NCBI GenBank assembly: GCA_902463725.1
Contig: CABQGK010000019.1
Coordinates: forward strand, 1-12,488
Reading direction: 5' to 3'
Length of the DNA stretch: 12,488 nucleotides
Source: an uncultured Sutterella sp.
GTDB taxonomy: Bacteria > Pseudomonadota > Gammaproteobacteria > Burkholderiales > Burkholderiaceae_F
In this document: positions 1 to 6,892 of the stretch, in pieces
Layout of the letters: each line of letters begins with the position of its first letter
How positions within the stretch are numbered: position 1 is the first letter of the stretch
Program-made: the position numbers and the translations under genes
Notes under the pieces: generated by a model
What the model saw: only the letters and a program-made list of their open reading frames with translations
What the model was told of the DNA's origin: nothing
Database searches by the model: none

Positions 1-1
1 C

Positions 2-799
2 ATGGAGCAGCTCAATGACATCACTAACTTTGGCTCAGCAGTACGTGGGGTCACTAGCTTTGTCGTTGATGAGCTCTGGACGCAAGACACACCAGCAGGG
101 CGAATGACCCTGAAAAACAAGCTCTACCTATTTAAAAACCCCGCTCGCGCGACCGAAGAAGAACTCGAACATCTCCGCTGTGCTCAGGCTGTACTCGAGT
201 TCCGCAATTACGAAACGGACGTGCGTCGAGGGAAAATCCCCCGAAACAGCAAACAGCCAGAGAAGCCCCACGAAAACATCCTCAAAAAGTACACAAGGAT
301 TCTCTACGAAAACCGTCGCGCCCAAATGGACGAAAATGTGTGGACTATCCAAAGTGATCGACTAAAAGTGCTATCTGAGTTTGCTGGTTGCTTTGCTCTA
401 CGCAGCAATCTAGCAATGGATCGATGGGAGGCATTGGATCGCTACAGCGAACGCAACATCATCGAACAGGGCTTTAGAAAGCTCAAAGACGATTGCCGTG
501 GGGAAACTCTGAACATCACGGGGTCTGGCTATAAGGGCAAGCTTTTCTTGCTCACCCTAGGGCAATCGCTATTGATGGCTATGCGTTACTCGGTTCGCAA
601 AAACGAAGCGCTGAAAAAGGGAAAGCTTGAGAAGAACTCCCTGAGATTGGCATTGGCCACGCTGAAATTAGTTGAGGCCCGTGTTCAACGAGCCTCACTT
701 GGTTATAAGGTCAAGACATTGACCAAAGAGCAAAAGGATATTTTTGCTCTGCTAGAGGTCACTCCCCCTCCAAGATTCATCTACCGATTTAGAAACTAG
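2..799 (+). CDS. IS4/IS1634-type DDE transposase, 3' part
   Basis: This is the C-terminal part of a cut-and-paste transposase that enters from the left edge. The first ATG in view (position 2) is probably internal, because transposases of this group usually run to about 450-600 residues and only 265 are visible. The clearest evidence is a perfect IS4-superfamily signature Y-x2-R-x3-E-x6-K at visible residues Tyr148, Arg151, Glu155 and Lys162. Glu155 would be the third catalytic acid of the DDE triad; the two aspartates would lie upstream of the window. The preceding segment (about 128-136, AGCFALRSN) and the following hydrophobic stretch (about 178-195) fit the C-terminal RNase H-like fold of the family. 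The reading frame is intact to its TAG, so the element may be functional. It converges on the iscX end of the isc locus. The IS1634 assignment is a family-level inference; terminal repeats could not be defined from one end. Confidence 0.8.
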   Translation: MEQLNDITNFGSAVRGVTSFVVDELWTQDTPAGRMTLKNKLYLFKNPARATEEELEHLRCAQAVLEFRNYETDVRRGKIPRNSKQPEKPHENILKKYTRILYENRRAQMDENVWTIQSDRLKVLSEFAGCFALRSNLAMDRWEALDRYSERNIIEQGFRKLKDDCRGETLNITGSGYKGKLFLLTLGQSLLMAMRYSVRKNEALKKGKLEKNSLRLALATLKLVEARVQRASLGYKVKTLTKEQKDIFALLEVTPPPRFIYRFRN

Positions 800-860
800 A
801 GGGGGCGAGAGCTTGAGTTACCTCTGCTTAGGGCTTTGTTTTGGTCGATGGTAACGGGAC

Positions 861-1055
861 TTAGTCTCGTTCACGCAACCAAACCATCAGAATGGCTTCA
901 AGAATTTTTTCGTTGCTCGCCTCGGGATCGTCATCAAACTCATCGAGCGCACAAATCATCGCGTGAAGCTGTACAAACGACAATGTGAGCGGGTCGAGCT
1001 CTGGATTCTGATCATAGAGCGCCTCACCAATAGCTTGGGCATCTGTCCATTTCAT
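861..1055 (-). CDS. iscX: IscX, ISC locus accessory protein
   Basis: Small acidic protein of 64 residues, the usual family size. In well-studied bacteria IscX binds the cysteine desulfurase IscS on the surface also used by the bacterial frataxin CyaY, binds iron weakly, and modulates the rate of cluster assembly. The sequence is recognisable along its whole length: KWTD near the start, IGEALYD at residues 9-15, a central DEFDDDP at 38-44, and ASNEKILEAIL at 46-56 followed by VWL. The gene is last in the isc locus. Its ATG overlaps the TAA of fdx by one base (TAATG), which suggests translational coupling. No intrinsic terminator is evident between its stop and the convergent transposase gene about 60 bases further on. 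Confidence 0.95.
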   Translation of the reverse strand: MKWTDAQAIGEALYDQNPELDPLTLSFVQLHAMICALDEFDDDPEASNEKILEAILMVWLRERD

Positions 1056-1393
1056 TACGACTCTTCCTTAGCATGGTTACGGGAGTACTTGGGGATTTCC
1101 ACGGTAATGTCCGCCTCACCAACACGTGTCTGACACGAAAGTCGAGAGAGCACCCCACTGCCCCAAGCGGCATCGAGGTGATCGAGTTCATCATCATCGG
1201 GCTCATTCAGCGTATCAAAGCCCTCGCGGATGATCACATGGCAGGTTGAGCAAGCACACGAAAATTCGCAAGCGTGCTCGATTTTGACACCGTGCGCAAG
1301 TAGAGCCTTGGCAAGATGAGCCCCCGGCTCCACCTCAAATTCACAACCTTCGGGGCACAAGGTTTCGTGGGGCAAAACTTTTACTTTAGGCAT
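1055..1393 (-). CDS. fdx: ISC-type [2Fe-2S] ferredoxin
   Basis: Adrenodoxin-like [2Fe-2S] ferredoxin of 112 residues, the family's usual length. In the ISC system it supplies electrons during cluster assembly on IscU. The cluster ligands are visible as Cys42, Cys48 and Cys51 in the segment HACEFSCACSTCHV, plus Cys87 in RLSCQTRVG; Cys46 is the additional conserved cysteine typical of ISC ferredoxins. An acidic stretch (EPDDDELDHLD, about 64-74) corresponds to the partner-docking helix. The start is an ATG preceded by GAGG seven bases upstream. It lies 33 bases downstream of hscA and overlaps iscX by one base, so it sits inside the hscB-hscA-fdx-iscX transcription block. Confidence 0.96.
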   Translation of the reverse strand: MPKVKVLPHETLCPEGCEFEVEPGAHLAKALLAHGVKIEHACEFSCACSTCHVIIREGFDTLNEPDDDELDHLDAAWGSGVLSRLSCQTRVGEADITVEIPKYSRNHAKEES

Positions 1394-1426
1394 AACAAGT
1401 CCTCACAACAATTGGGTTTGATTGAT

Positions 1427-3331
1427 TTAGTGTTCTTTTTGCTCAGGCGCTGGTTCAGCATCGAAGACATGATCGTCGACGCTCATTCCAGAAAGCGCAC
1501 GGCGAATGGAGCGATCCATTCGACGCGCTGCGAACTCTTCCGTCCCTTTGCTCAGCACGTCAATGGCCGCTTTAATGGCCGCAGTATCTTCACTACTCAC
1601 AAGCTTTTCGAGTGCTTGCACCCAAGCGTCAATCTCAGCGCGTTCCTGCGCAGAGAGCAAATCCGCATCAGAGGCTAAAGCCGAGTGCGTTGACTCGAGC
1701 AGACGCCGTGCTTCGACCTGTTGCTCGCGCAATTCACGCGCAAGCATGTCTTCTTCGGCACGGCCATTACCATCTTGCAACATACGAATGATGTCTTCAT
1801 CGGAGAGACCGTAGCTAGGCTTGACCTGAATCGACGCTTCGACCCCTGTCGTAACCTCACGCGCTGTCACACTCAAAAGGCCGTCAGCATCCACTTGGAA
1901 CGTCACCCGAATGCGAGCAGCCCCGGCAGGCATAGGCGGAATGCCACGCAACTCAAAGCGAGCGAGCGATCGACAAGCTGAGACCACTTCGCGCTCACCC
2001 TGTAGCACATGGATCGCCATCGCAGTCTGACCATCCTTAAAGGTCGTGAAATCCTGCGCACGCGCCACAGGGATGGCACTATTGCGTGGAATCACTTTCT
2101 CCACCAGCCCACCCATGGTTTCTAGACCAAGGGAAAGCGGGGTAACATCGAGCAGCAACCAGTCGTCGCCCTCTGCGGTATTGCCTGCAAGCTTATTGGC
2201 CTGAGTCGCCGCACCAATCGCCACGACGCTGTCAGGATCAATATCGGCAAATGGCTCTCGTCCAAAGAGCGCTTTGACCGCTGCACGGATGCACGGCATA
2301 CGCGTCGCGCCACCCACAAGCACGACGCCTTTCACGTCGGCAACGGTCACGTTAGCGTCCGTCAGAACGCTACGCACTGCGTTGAGCGTCTCTGCCGTCA
2401 GCCCCGCTGTTAACGCCTCAAACGCTTCTCGGCTCACTCGCGTACGAACCACCTGATCATCACGCTCCCAGCAGAGTTCAACCTCCGTAGCGGCAGTCAG
2501 TGCTTCTTTCGCTGCACGCGCCGCCGTCAATAGTGAGCGTCGTTCACGCACCGAGAGCGTAGCCGCAGAGAGTCCCTCTCGCGCCAACACTTCGCTGTAA
2601 AGTGCGCGATCGTAGTCATCCCCTCCTAAAGAGGAATTCCCCCCAGTGGCTAGCACTTCAAAAACGCCACGAGACAACTTCAGCAACGACACATCGAACG
2701 TACCGCCACCCAAGTCGTAGACGAGGTAGAGTCCTTCCGCAGCGTTGTCAAGACCGTAGGCAAGAGCCGCTGCCGTTGGTTCATTGAGTAGGCGCAACAC
2801 CGTCAGATTCGCTAAGCGCGCAGCATCCTTTGTTGCCTGACGTTGAGCATCATCGAAATACGCGGGCACCGTAATAACCGCCCCCGTAATGTCGCCACCT
2901 AAGCGAGCCTCAGCCCGAGCGACCAAGGCACGGAGAATTTCACTACTGACTTCAATGGGGCTCTTAAGCCCAGCAGCAGTCTCAATTTTGACCAGCTTTT
3001 CGTCATCAACGAGATGGTAGGGCACCGCGTGCAGATCTTTGAGATCTTCCATTTTTCGGCCGATCAGACGCTTGGCAGAGGTAATCGTGTTCTCTGCATC
3101 GCTCGCTGCCCCGTCGAGTGCCACCTGCCCCACGGTCACCGAACCGTCAGCGGCATAATGCACGGCCGACGGCACGAGTGCGTCGCCCTGCTCTCCGCGA
3201 ATCACTTCTGCCACGCCACTGATAACACTAGCAACCAGCGAATTGGTGGTTCCGAGGTCAATTCCTACAGCGAGACGATGCTCATGAGGTGCGGCCGACA
3301 AGCCTGGCTCGGAAATCTGAAACAGTGCCAT
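1427..3331 (-). CDS. hscA: HscA, Hsp70-class Fe-S chaperone
   Basis: Specialised DnaK-like ATPase of 634 residues that, with its J-protein HscB, binds the LPPVK motif of IscU and drives release of the assembled [2Fe-2S] cluster to acceptor proteins. The N-terminal actin-like ATPase domain shows GIDLGTTNSLVA (about 23-34), a second phosphate loop VYDLGGGTFDVS, the linker-side RLLNEPTAAALAYG segment, and VVLVGGATRMP (adenosine site). The substrate-binding domain begins near DVTPLSLGLETMGG, with a helical lid at the C terminus. It is slightly longer than the roughly 620-residue enterobacterial protein. It lacks the long acidic EEVD-like tail of some housekeeping Hsp70s and ends in EQKEH. The start ATG has AAGGA nine bases upstream, and hscB lies only 25 bases before it, consistent with cotranscription. 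The product is cytoplasmic. Confidence 0.97.
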   Translation of the reverse strand: MALFQISEPGLSAAPHEHRLAVGIDLGTTNSLVASVISGVAEVIRGEQGDALVPSAVHYAADGSVTVGQVALDGAASDAENTITSAKRLIGRKMEDLKDLHAVPYHLVDDEKLVKIETAAGLKSPIEVSSEILRALVARAEARLGGDITGAVITVPAYFDDAQRQATKDAARLANLTVLRLLNEPTAAALAYGLDNAAEGLYLVYDLGGGTFDVSLLKLSRGVFEVLATGGNSSLGGDDYDRALYSEVLAREGLSAATLSVRERRSLLTAARAAKEALTAATEVELCWERDDQVVRTRVSREAFEALTAGLTAETLNAVRSVLTDANVTVADVKGVVLVGGATRMPCIRAAVKALFGREPFADIDPDSVVAIGAATQANKLAGNTAEGDDWLLLDVTPLSLGLETMGGLVEKVIPRNSAIPVARAQDFTTFKDGQTAMAIHVLQGEREVVSACRSLARFELRGIPPMPAGAARIRVTFQVDADGLLSVTAREVTTGVEASIQVKPSYGLSDEDIIRMLQDGNGRAEEDMLARELREQQVEARRLLESTHSALASDADLLSAQERAEIDAWVQALEKLVSSEDTAAIKAAIDVLSKGTEEFAARRMDRSIRRALSGMSVDDHVFDAEPAPEQKEH

Positions 3332-3356
3332 GTTTTTCTATCCTTCCCTGAAGTCG

Positions 3357-3866
3357 TTAGTCTTGGGGTTGCTGTTGTTTCATCTGAACGTGGAACTTCG
3401 TCACAAACATGAGTTTACGGGTCAGTTCAACGGCGAGCGGAAAATTCTTATCCCGATCAATCGCCTCGGTGAGCGCACGCAAAATACTTGCTTGCTCGCG
3501 CTCTACCTCTGCCGACAAAGCCGTAGCGGCCTCGGCATCCCCCGCCACTCGCTCAAGTTGCTCGCGCCAGCGCATTTGCGTGAGGAGGAAATCCATCGGC
3601 ATCATCGTATTTTTTTCGGCTCCCACATCATAGCCAGCGTTTTCACAAAGCCATGTCGCGCGGCGAACGGGATCACGAATCGTTTGATACGCCTCGTTAA
3701 GACGTGTGCTCCATTGTTCCGCCACTCGACGCTCGGCAGCGGGCCGTGAAGCAAAAAGATCTGGATGCACCTTTTTCATGGTGATCAGATAGGCGGACTC
3801 AAGCTGAGATAAATCCACTTCAAAAGTAGGCTTGAGACCAAAAAAGTCGTAGATGTTCTGCGCCAT
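3357..3866 (-). CDS. hscB: HscB, J-domain co-chaperone for IscU
   Basis: J-protein of 169 residues that delivers IscU to HscA and stimulates its ATPase. The N-terminal J domain carries the diagnostic HPD tripeptide at residues 34-36 (KKVHPDLF), preceded by NIYDFFGL, the usual start of HscB proteins. The C-terminal three-helix IscU-binding domain is marked by PMDFLLTQMRWREQLE (about 90-105), the counterpart of the FLxxQMxxRE segment of the family. The ATG has AAAGGA about ten bases upstream. Unlike the tight spacing elsewhere in the locus, nearly 200 bases separate it from iscA, and that gap holds two hairpins (annotated separately). Expression of hscB-hscA-fdx-iscX may therefore be partly uncoupled from iscRSUA. 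Confidence 0.96.
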   Translation of the reverse strand: MAQNIYDFFGLKPTFEVDLSQLESAYLITMKKVHPDLFASRPAAERRVAEQWSTRLNEAYQTIRDPVRRATWLCENAGYDVGAEKNTMMPMDFLLTQMRWREQLERVAGDAEAATALSAEVEREQASILRALTEAIDRDKNFPLAVELTRKLMFVTKFHVQMKQQQPQD

Positions 3867-3891
3867 GTCGAATGAGTCCTTTATGCGAGAA

Positions 3892-3909
3892 AGGGAGCGC
3901 CTGCTCCCT
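3892..3909 (-). other. Stem-loop in the hscB leader
   Basis: A perfect 7-bp inverted repeat (AGGGAGC/GCTCCCT) with a four-base loop lies 26 bases before the hscB start. The perfect 10-bp palindrome AATCGCGATT sits next to it at 3911-3920. Read on the minus strand the hairpin is followed by TTTCTCG, a poor U-tract, so it looks more like an mRNA 5'-end or processing structure than a terminator. The inverted repeat is directly visible; the function is inferred. Confidence 0.45.
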
Positions 3910-3979
3910 CAATCGCGATTTTTCTATTTTTTCGGATTCGCACGTCTATGCCCGACCCAAGCAATTACCTCGCCTCAGC

Positions 3980-4007
3980 AAAAAAAGGCAGAAGCATGCT
4001 CTCGGCC
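3980..4007 (-). terminator. Terminator-like hairpin between iscA and hscB
   Basis: On the minus strand, 57 bases after the iscA stop, a 21-base segment (4007 to 3987) can fold as GGC-c-GA(g)AG / CTTC-t-GCC around a CATG loop, with one mismatch and one bulge. It is followed directly by seven consecutive T residues (3986 to 3980). The shape matches a moderate intrinsic terminator. Inside a conserved operon it would be expected to act as a partial terminator, lowering hscBA-fdx-iscX expression relative to iscRSUA. The stem is imperfect, so this is a plausible rather than certain call. Confidence 0.5.
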
Positions 4008-4064
4008 GATTCGCTACGCTACAAGCAGAGCTCGAGCTTGACGGTGATCGGACGTCACTCGCCA

Positions 4065-4388
4065 TCAGACATGGAAAGATTCCCCGCAACCGCAGTGGCT
4101 CTTTTCATTGGGGTTGTGGAACTTAAAGCCCTCCTGCAGTCCTTCACGCGTGTAGTCGAGTTCCGTGCCATCGAGATAGGGCAGACTTTTCTCATCAACG
4201 ATGACCTTCACGCTGAAGCTTTCATAGACATGATCATCCTCATTGACCGCATCAGCAAACTCCAACTTATAAGCCATACCCGAGCAGCCCGACGTCTTCA
4301 CGCCAAGACGCAGGCCTATGCCCTTACCACGACGATTGAGATAGTTCTGCACGTGCTTGGCAGCCGCCTCAGTCAAGGTAACGCTCAT
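4065..4388 (-). CDS. iscA: IscA, A-type Fe-S carrier
   Basis: A-type carrier protein of 107 residues, exactly the usual IscA length, involved in transfer or maturation of clusters, particularly for [4Fe-4S] targets. The three conserved metal-binding cysteines are Cys35 (in TSGCSGMAY) and Cys99/Cys101 (in HCGCGESF), at the same numbers as in the Escherichia coli protein. The frame is open upstream to 4439 inside iscU, but the start is set at 4388: MSVTLTEAAAKHV matches the family N terminus, and AGGGGA within the last iscU codons serves as ribosome-binding site. Only one base separates its ATG from the iscU stop, implying translational coupling. It is followed by the long gap before hscB. Confidence 0.96.
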   Translation of the reverse strand: MSVTLTEAAAKHVQNYLNRRGKGIGLRLGVKTSGCSGMAYKLEFADAVNEDDHVYESFSVKVIVDEKSLPYLDGTELDYTREGLQEGFKFHNPNEKSHCGCGESFHV

Positions 4389-4389
4389 C

Positions 4390-4773
4390 TTACTTCCCCT
4401 GCTTGGCACGATAGTCGTTGATGGCCGCCTTGATGGCATCCTCAGCGAGAATGGAGCAGTGAATCTTCACCGGCGGCAAGGCCAGTTCTTCAGCGATCTG
4501 CGCATTCGTGAGTTTCTCAGCCTCTTCGATCGTCTTGCCCTTGACCCAAGCCGTCACCAGTGACGAACTCGCAATGGCTGAACCGCAACCGTACGTCTTA
4601 AATTTGGCATCTTCAATGACGCCCTTGTCGTTGACTTGAATTTGCAGGCGCATGACGTCGCCGCAAGCCGGTGCACCAACCATGCCAGTGCCCACATTAT
4701 CAGCCTGCTCATCGAGCGTACCGACGTTGCGGGGGTTTTCATAATGATCGATAAGTTTTTCGCTATAGGCCAT
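4390..4773 (-). CDS. iscU: IscU, Fe-S cluster assembly scaffold
   Basis: Scaffold protein of 127 residues on which [2Fe-2S] clusters are built from sulfur delivered by IscS and electrons from Fdx. The cluster ligands Cys37 (GAPACGD), Cys63 (TYGCGSA) and Cys106 (KIHCS) are present, with Asp39 and His105 also conserved. LPPVK at residues 99-103 is the recognition motif for HscA. The N terminus MAYSEKLIDHYENPRNVG is typical of the family. A strong GAGGAG ribosome-binding site sits eight bases before the ATG. It follows iscS by 103 bases; that gap contains a small hairpin (AGCGC/GCGCT, 4846-4858) but no candidate terminator. Confidence 0.98.
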   Translation of the reverse strand: MAYSEKLIDHYENPRNVGTLDEQADNVGTGMVGAPACGDVMRLQIQVNDKGVIEDAKFKTYGCGSAIASSSLVTAWVKGKTIEEAEKLTNAQIAEELALPPVKIHCSILAEDAIKAAINDYRAKQGK

Positions 4774-4845
4774 GATGAAATCTCCTCTGTGCCCAGTCTC
4801 AGCCGCATGGCGAACTCCTCCGAGACATCCCCTACGTTGGGCGTG

Positions 4846-4858
4846 AGCGCTGGGCGCT
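4846..4858 (-). other. Small stem-loop between iscS and iscU
   Basis: A 5-bp inverted repeat AGCGC/GCGCT with a three-base loop lies just after the iscS stop in the 103-base iscS-iscU gap. There is no T-tract, so it is not a terminator. It could slow 3'-to-5' decay of an iscRS segment after RNA processing, but that is inference from position only. Confidence 0.25.
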
Positions 4859-4876
4859 AAATACTGTTAAAGACGC

Positions 4877-6088
4877 TTAGTGTGCCGACCACTGAATGGA
4901 ATTGAGATCAATCCCCTTTTGGTGCATTTCCCAAAGTGGGCTCATTTCACGCAACTTCTGAACCTTGTCCTTGAGTAGCGCAATGACGTAGTCGATCTCT
5001 TCTTCCGTCGTGAAACGACCAAGGGTGAAACGAATCGAGCTGTGAGCCAGTTCGTCATCGCGTCCCAAAGCACGCAACACATAAGAGGGTTCAAGCGAAG
5101 CGCTAGTGCAAGCGGACCCAGAGGACACTGCAATATCTTTGAGCGCCATCATCAGGCTTTCGCCCTCGATAAATGCAAAGCTTACGTTGAGATTATGTGG
5201 GGAGCGATGATCCCAGTCACCATTGAGGTAGACATCGGAAATGTTGTTACGGATACCGTCCCAGAGGCGATCTCGCAAGGCACGAATGCGCGGCACTTCC
5301 ACAGCAAACTCCTCACGAGCAATGCGATACGCTTCGCCCATGCCCACGATCTGATGAGTCGGGAGCGTACCAGAGCGCATGCCACGCTCATGTCCACCGC
5401 CGTGCATCTGGCACTCAATACGAATACGCGGTTTACGGCGCACGTAGAGCGCACCAATACCCTTAGGACCGTAGACCTTGTGACCCGAAAGGCTCATGAG
5501 GTCAATGTTGTACTTGTCAACGTTGATCTCCATATGGCCAGGCGCCTGCGTGGCATCGCAATGGAAAACAATACCGTGCTCACGGCAAAGCTTACCAATG
5601 GTCTCTAGATCTTGAATGACGCCGATTTCATTGTTGACCGCCATCACCGATATGAGAATCGTATCGGGGCGAATTGCTGCGCGCAATGCGTCCAAATCGA
5701 TAAGCCCATTTTCCTGAACATCCAAGTAGGTCACCTCGTAGCCTTCACCCTCAAGGTGACGCATCGTATCAAGCACCGCCTTGTGTTCAGTTTTGACCGT
5801 AATGAGATGACGACCTTTATCTTTGTAGAAATGTGCCGCACCTTTGATTGCAAGGTTGTCAGCTTCAGTCGCACCACTCGTCCAGACGATTTCACGAGGA
5901 TCTGCGCCGATCAAATCAGCAACGTGTCCACGTGCCTCGTCCACAGCCTTCTCGGCCTCCCAACCGTAAGAATGGCTATGAGAGGCTGGGTTACCAAACT
6001 TCTCACCGAGGTAAACAACCATTTTTTCAATGACTCGTGGATCGCACGGGGTCGTTGCTGAATAGTCAAGATAAATGGGCAGCTTCAT
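4877..6088 (-). CDS. iscS: IscS, cysteine desulfurase
   Basis: PLP-dependent cysteine desulfurase of 403 residues, near the usual 404. It converts L-cysteine to L-alanine and passes a persulfide to IscU and to other acceptors such as tRNA-thiolation proteins. Key residues are visible: the PLP-binding Lys204 in SLSGHKVYGPKG, His102 in TEHKAVL, Asp179 in HCDATQ, and the mobile-loop nucleophile Cys327 in SSGSACTSASLEPSYVLRALG, the hallmark of group I (IscS/NifS) enzymes. The C terminus ending in SIQWSAH is the conserved IscU-contacting tail. The ATG has AAGGA six bases upstream. It lies 92 bases after iscR. Confidence 0.98.
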   Translation of the reverse strand: MKLPIYLDYSATTPCDPRVIEKMVVYLGEKFGNPASHSHSYGWEAEKAVDEARGHVADLIGADPREIVWTSGATEADNLAIKGAAHFYKDKGRHLITVKTEHKAVLDTMRHLEGEGYEVTYLDVQENGLIDLDALRAAIRPDTILISVMAVNNEIGVIQDLETIGKLCREHGIVFHCDATQAPGHMEINVDKYNIDLMSLSGHKVYGPKGIGALYVRRKPRIRIECQMHGGGHERGMRSGTLPTHQIVGMGEAYRIAREEFAVEVPRIRALRDRLWDGIRNNISDVYLNGDWDHRSPHNLNVSFAFIEGESLMMALKDIAVSSGSACTSASLEPSYVLRALGRDDELAHSSIRFTLGRFTTEEEIDYVIALLKDKVQKLREMSPLWEMHQKGIDLNSIQWSAH

Positions 6089-6115
6089 GATGTATCCTTA
6101 TTTTTCATCGGTGGA

Positions 6116-6132
6116 CGGGACGCAACATCCCG
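6116..6132 (-). other. Small stem-loop between iscR and iscS
   Basis: A CGGGA/TCCCG inverted repeat with a seven-base loop lies about 28 bases ahead of the iscS start, in the 92-base iscR-iscS gap. In enterobacteria this junction carries an RNA structure that lets iscR mRNA persist when the downstream message is degraded. Here only the short inverted repeat is seen and any similar role is inference. Confidence 0.25.
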
Positions 6133-6180
6133 CCAGCTCTTCCTCGTTCCTTGGCCAGAGCGTTCTTGGCTCAATGGGGG

Positions 6181-6654
6181 TCAGTGAATGAGGACAGAAC
6201 GTCTCTTTTTTACGGGTATAACAGCCGGAATCGAAATGGGACCGTGTTCAGCCTCATGATCCTTGATGAGAGAGGCGAGTGTGACACCGTCTAGATACTT
6301 CGTCGTCACCTCATTAAGTCCCTCCCAAAGATGGTGGGTTAAGCAGGCGGCATCGCCCTGACAAGAACCGTCACCACGACACTGACGGGCGTCGATATCC
6401 TCTTCCACTGCGTCAATAATGCTCCGCACGGAAATCTCTTCGGCAGGGTACATCAGGTGATAGCCACCACCAGGACCACGCATGCTACGCACGAGTTGGG
6501 CACGGCGCAACTTGCAGAAAATCTGCTCAAGATAAGCAACCGAGATTTTCTGACGCTGTGAGATTTGGGTCAATGTCACAGGACGACCATTGTTATAGAG
6601 CGCAATGTCGATCATAGCGGTGACAGCGAATCTAGCTTTCGTAGTGAGTCGCAA
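6181..6654 (-). CDS. iscR: IscR, Rrf2-family Fe-S transcriptional regulator
   Basis: Rrf2-family winged-helix regulator of 157 residues that carries a [2Fe-2S] cluster and represses its own operon when holo. The N-terminal MRLTTKARFAVTAMIDIAL is the family signature. The DNA-binding wing includes SMRGPGGGYHL (about 57-67). The cluster ligands Cys92, Cys98, Cys104 and His107 appear at the same numbers as in Escherichia coli IscR. The start codon is TTG: no in-frame ATG lies at the expected position, AGGAG (6662-6666) sits seven bases upstream, and translation from the TTG gives exactly the canonical N terminus. A weak start may limit repressor amount. Two candidate type 1 IscR sites overlap the promoter just upstream, which suggests autorepression. 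Confidence 0.97.
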   Translation of the reverse strand: MRLTTKARFAVTAMIDIALYNNGRPVTLTQISQRQKISVAYLEQIFCKLRRAQLVRSMRGPGGGYHLMYPAEEISVRSIIDAVEEDIDARQCRGDGSCQGDAACLTHHLWEGLNEVTTKYLDGVTLASLIKDHEAEHGPISIPAVIPVKKRRSVLIH

Positions 6655-6678
6655 TGTGATGCTCCTGCAAAGAAAATT

Positions 6679-6703
6679 AAACCCGATTTATTTTGTCGGA
6701 TAT
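6679..6703 (-). promoter_or_regulatory. Candidate IscR type 1 operator, proximal
   Basis: This 25-base segment overlaps the end of the -10 box and the predicted transcription start. I compared it by eye with the enterobacterial type 1 consensus ATASYYGACTRWWWYAGTCRRSTAT, taken from memory. It agrees at 20 of 25 positions, including the core dyad CCGAC...TCGGG. Holo-IscR bound here would block RNA polymerase. The match is directly counted; use of the same motif in this organism is inferred. Confidence 0.65.
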
Positions 6704-6724
6704 TATACAAGAAAAGTCGAGTGT
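6700..6724 (-). promoter_or_regulatory. Candidate IscR type 1 operator, distal
   Basis: A second, weaker 25-base match (18 of 25 positions to the same consensus, with an intact YYGACT left half) covers the -10 to -35 spacer and overlaps the proximal site by four bases. The two centres are 21 bases apart, about two helical turns, so two dimers would lie on the same face of the DNA. The degenerate right half makes this less certain than the proximal site. Confidence 0.4.
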
Positions 6725-6730
6725 TCAAGT
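6702..6730 (-). promoter_or_regulatory. Promoter of the isc locus (PiscR)
   Basis: A perfect TATAAT (-10) on the minus strand occupies 6707-6702. An imperfect -35 (ACTTGA at 6730-6725) is at 17-base spacing; TTGAAC at 6728-6723 would be an alternative at 15 bases. Transcription would begin near 6695, about 40 bases before the TTG start of iscR. A strong -10 with a poor -35, overlapped by IscR sites, is the expected architecture for a repressed isc promoter. Confidence 0.7.
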
Positions 6731-6848
6731 CGGATTTGTGCCTACTTCCGACGGTCGATCGAATCCTGCCCATTTGAGTTAACCGAACACACGAGGCACT
6801 TTAACTTTTCGTCGAAAAACGGCATGCGTGGAACAGGACTTTGAGGCT

Positions 6849-6872
6849 GCCCCAAGGCGCATTGCCTGGGGC
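6849..6872 (-). terminator. GC-rich stem-loop after the phosphatase gene
   Basis: About 20 bases past the phosphatase stop, a strong stem forms: GCCCCAGGC pairs with GCCTTGGGGC, nine base pairs with one bulged base and a five-base loop. No T-run follows on either strand, so it is not a standard intrinsic terminator. It may protect the 3' end of the phosphatase (or uvrB-phosphatase) message or assist factor-dependent termination before the isc promoter. Confidence 0.35.
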
Positions 6873-6892
6873 GGCAATATATTGAGGAAGGG

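Noticed and set aside
1316..1678. 120-codon plus-strand frame spanning the fdx-hscA junction
   Set aside because: It overlaps two certain genes on the opposite strand and gives a low-information translation; treated as a shadow frame.
5042..5608. 188-codon open frame on the plus strand opposite iscS
   Set aside because: It lies wholly inside the strongly conserved iscS gene, has no ribosome-binding site or recognisable domain, and its composition is explained as the reverse frame of IscS codons.
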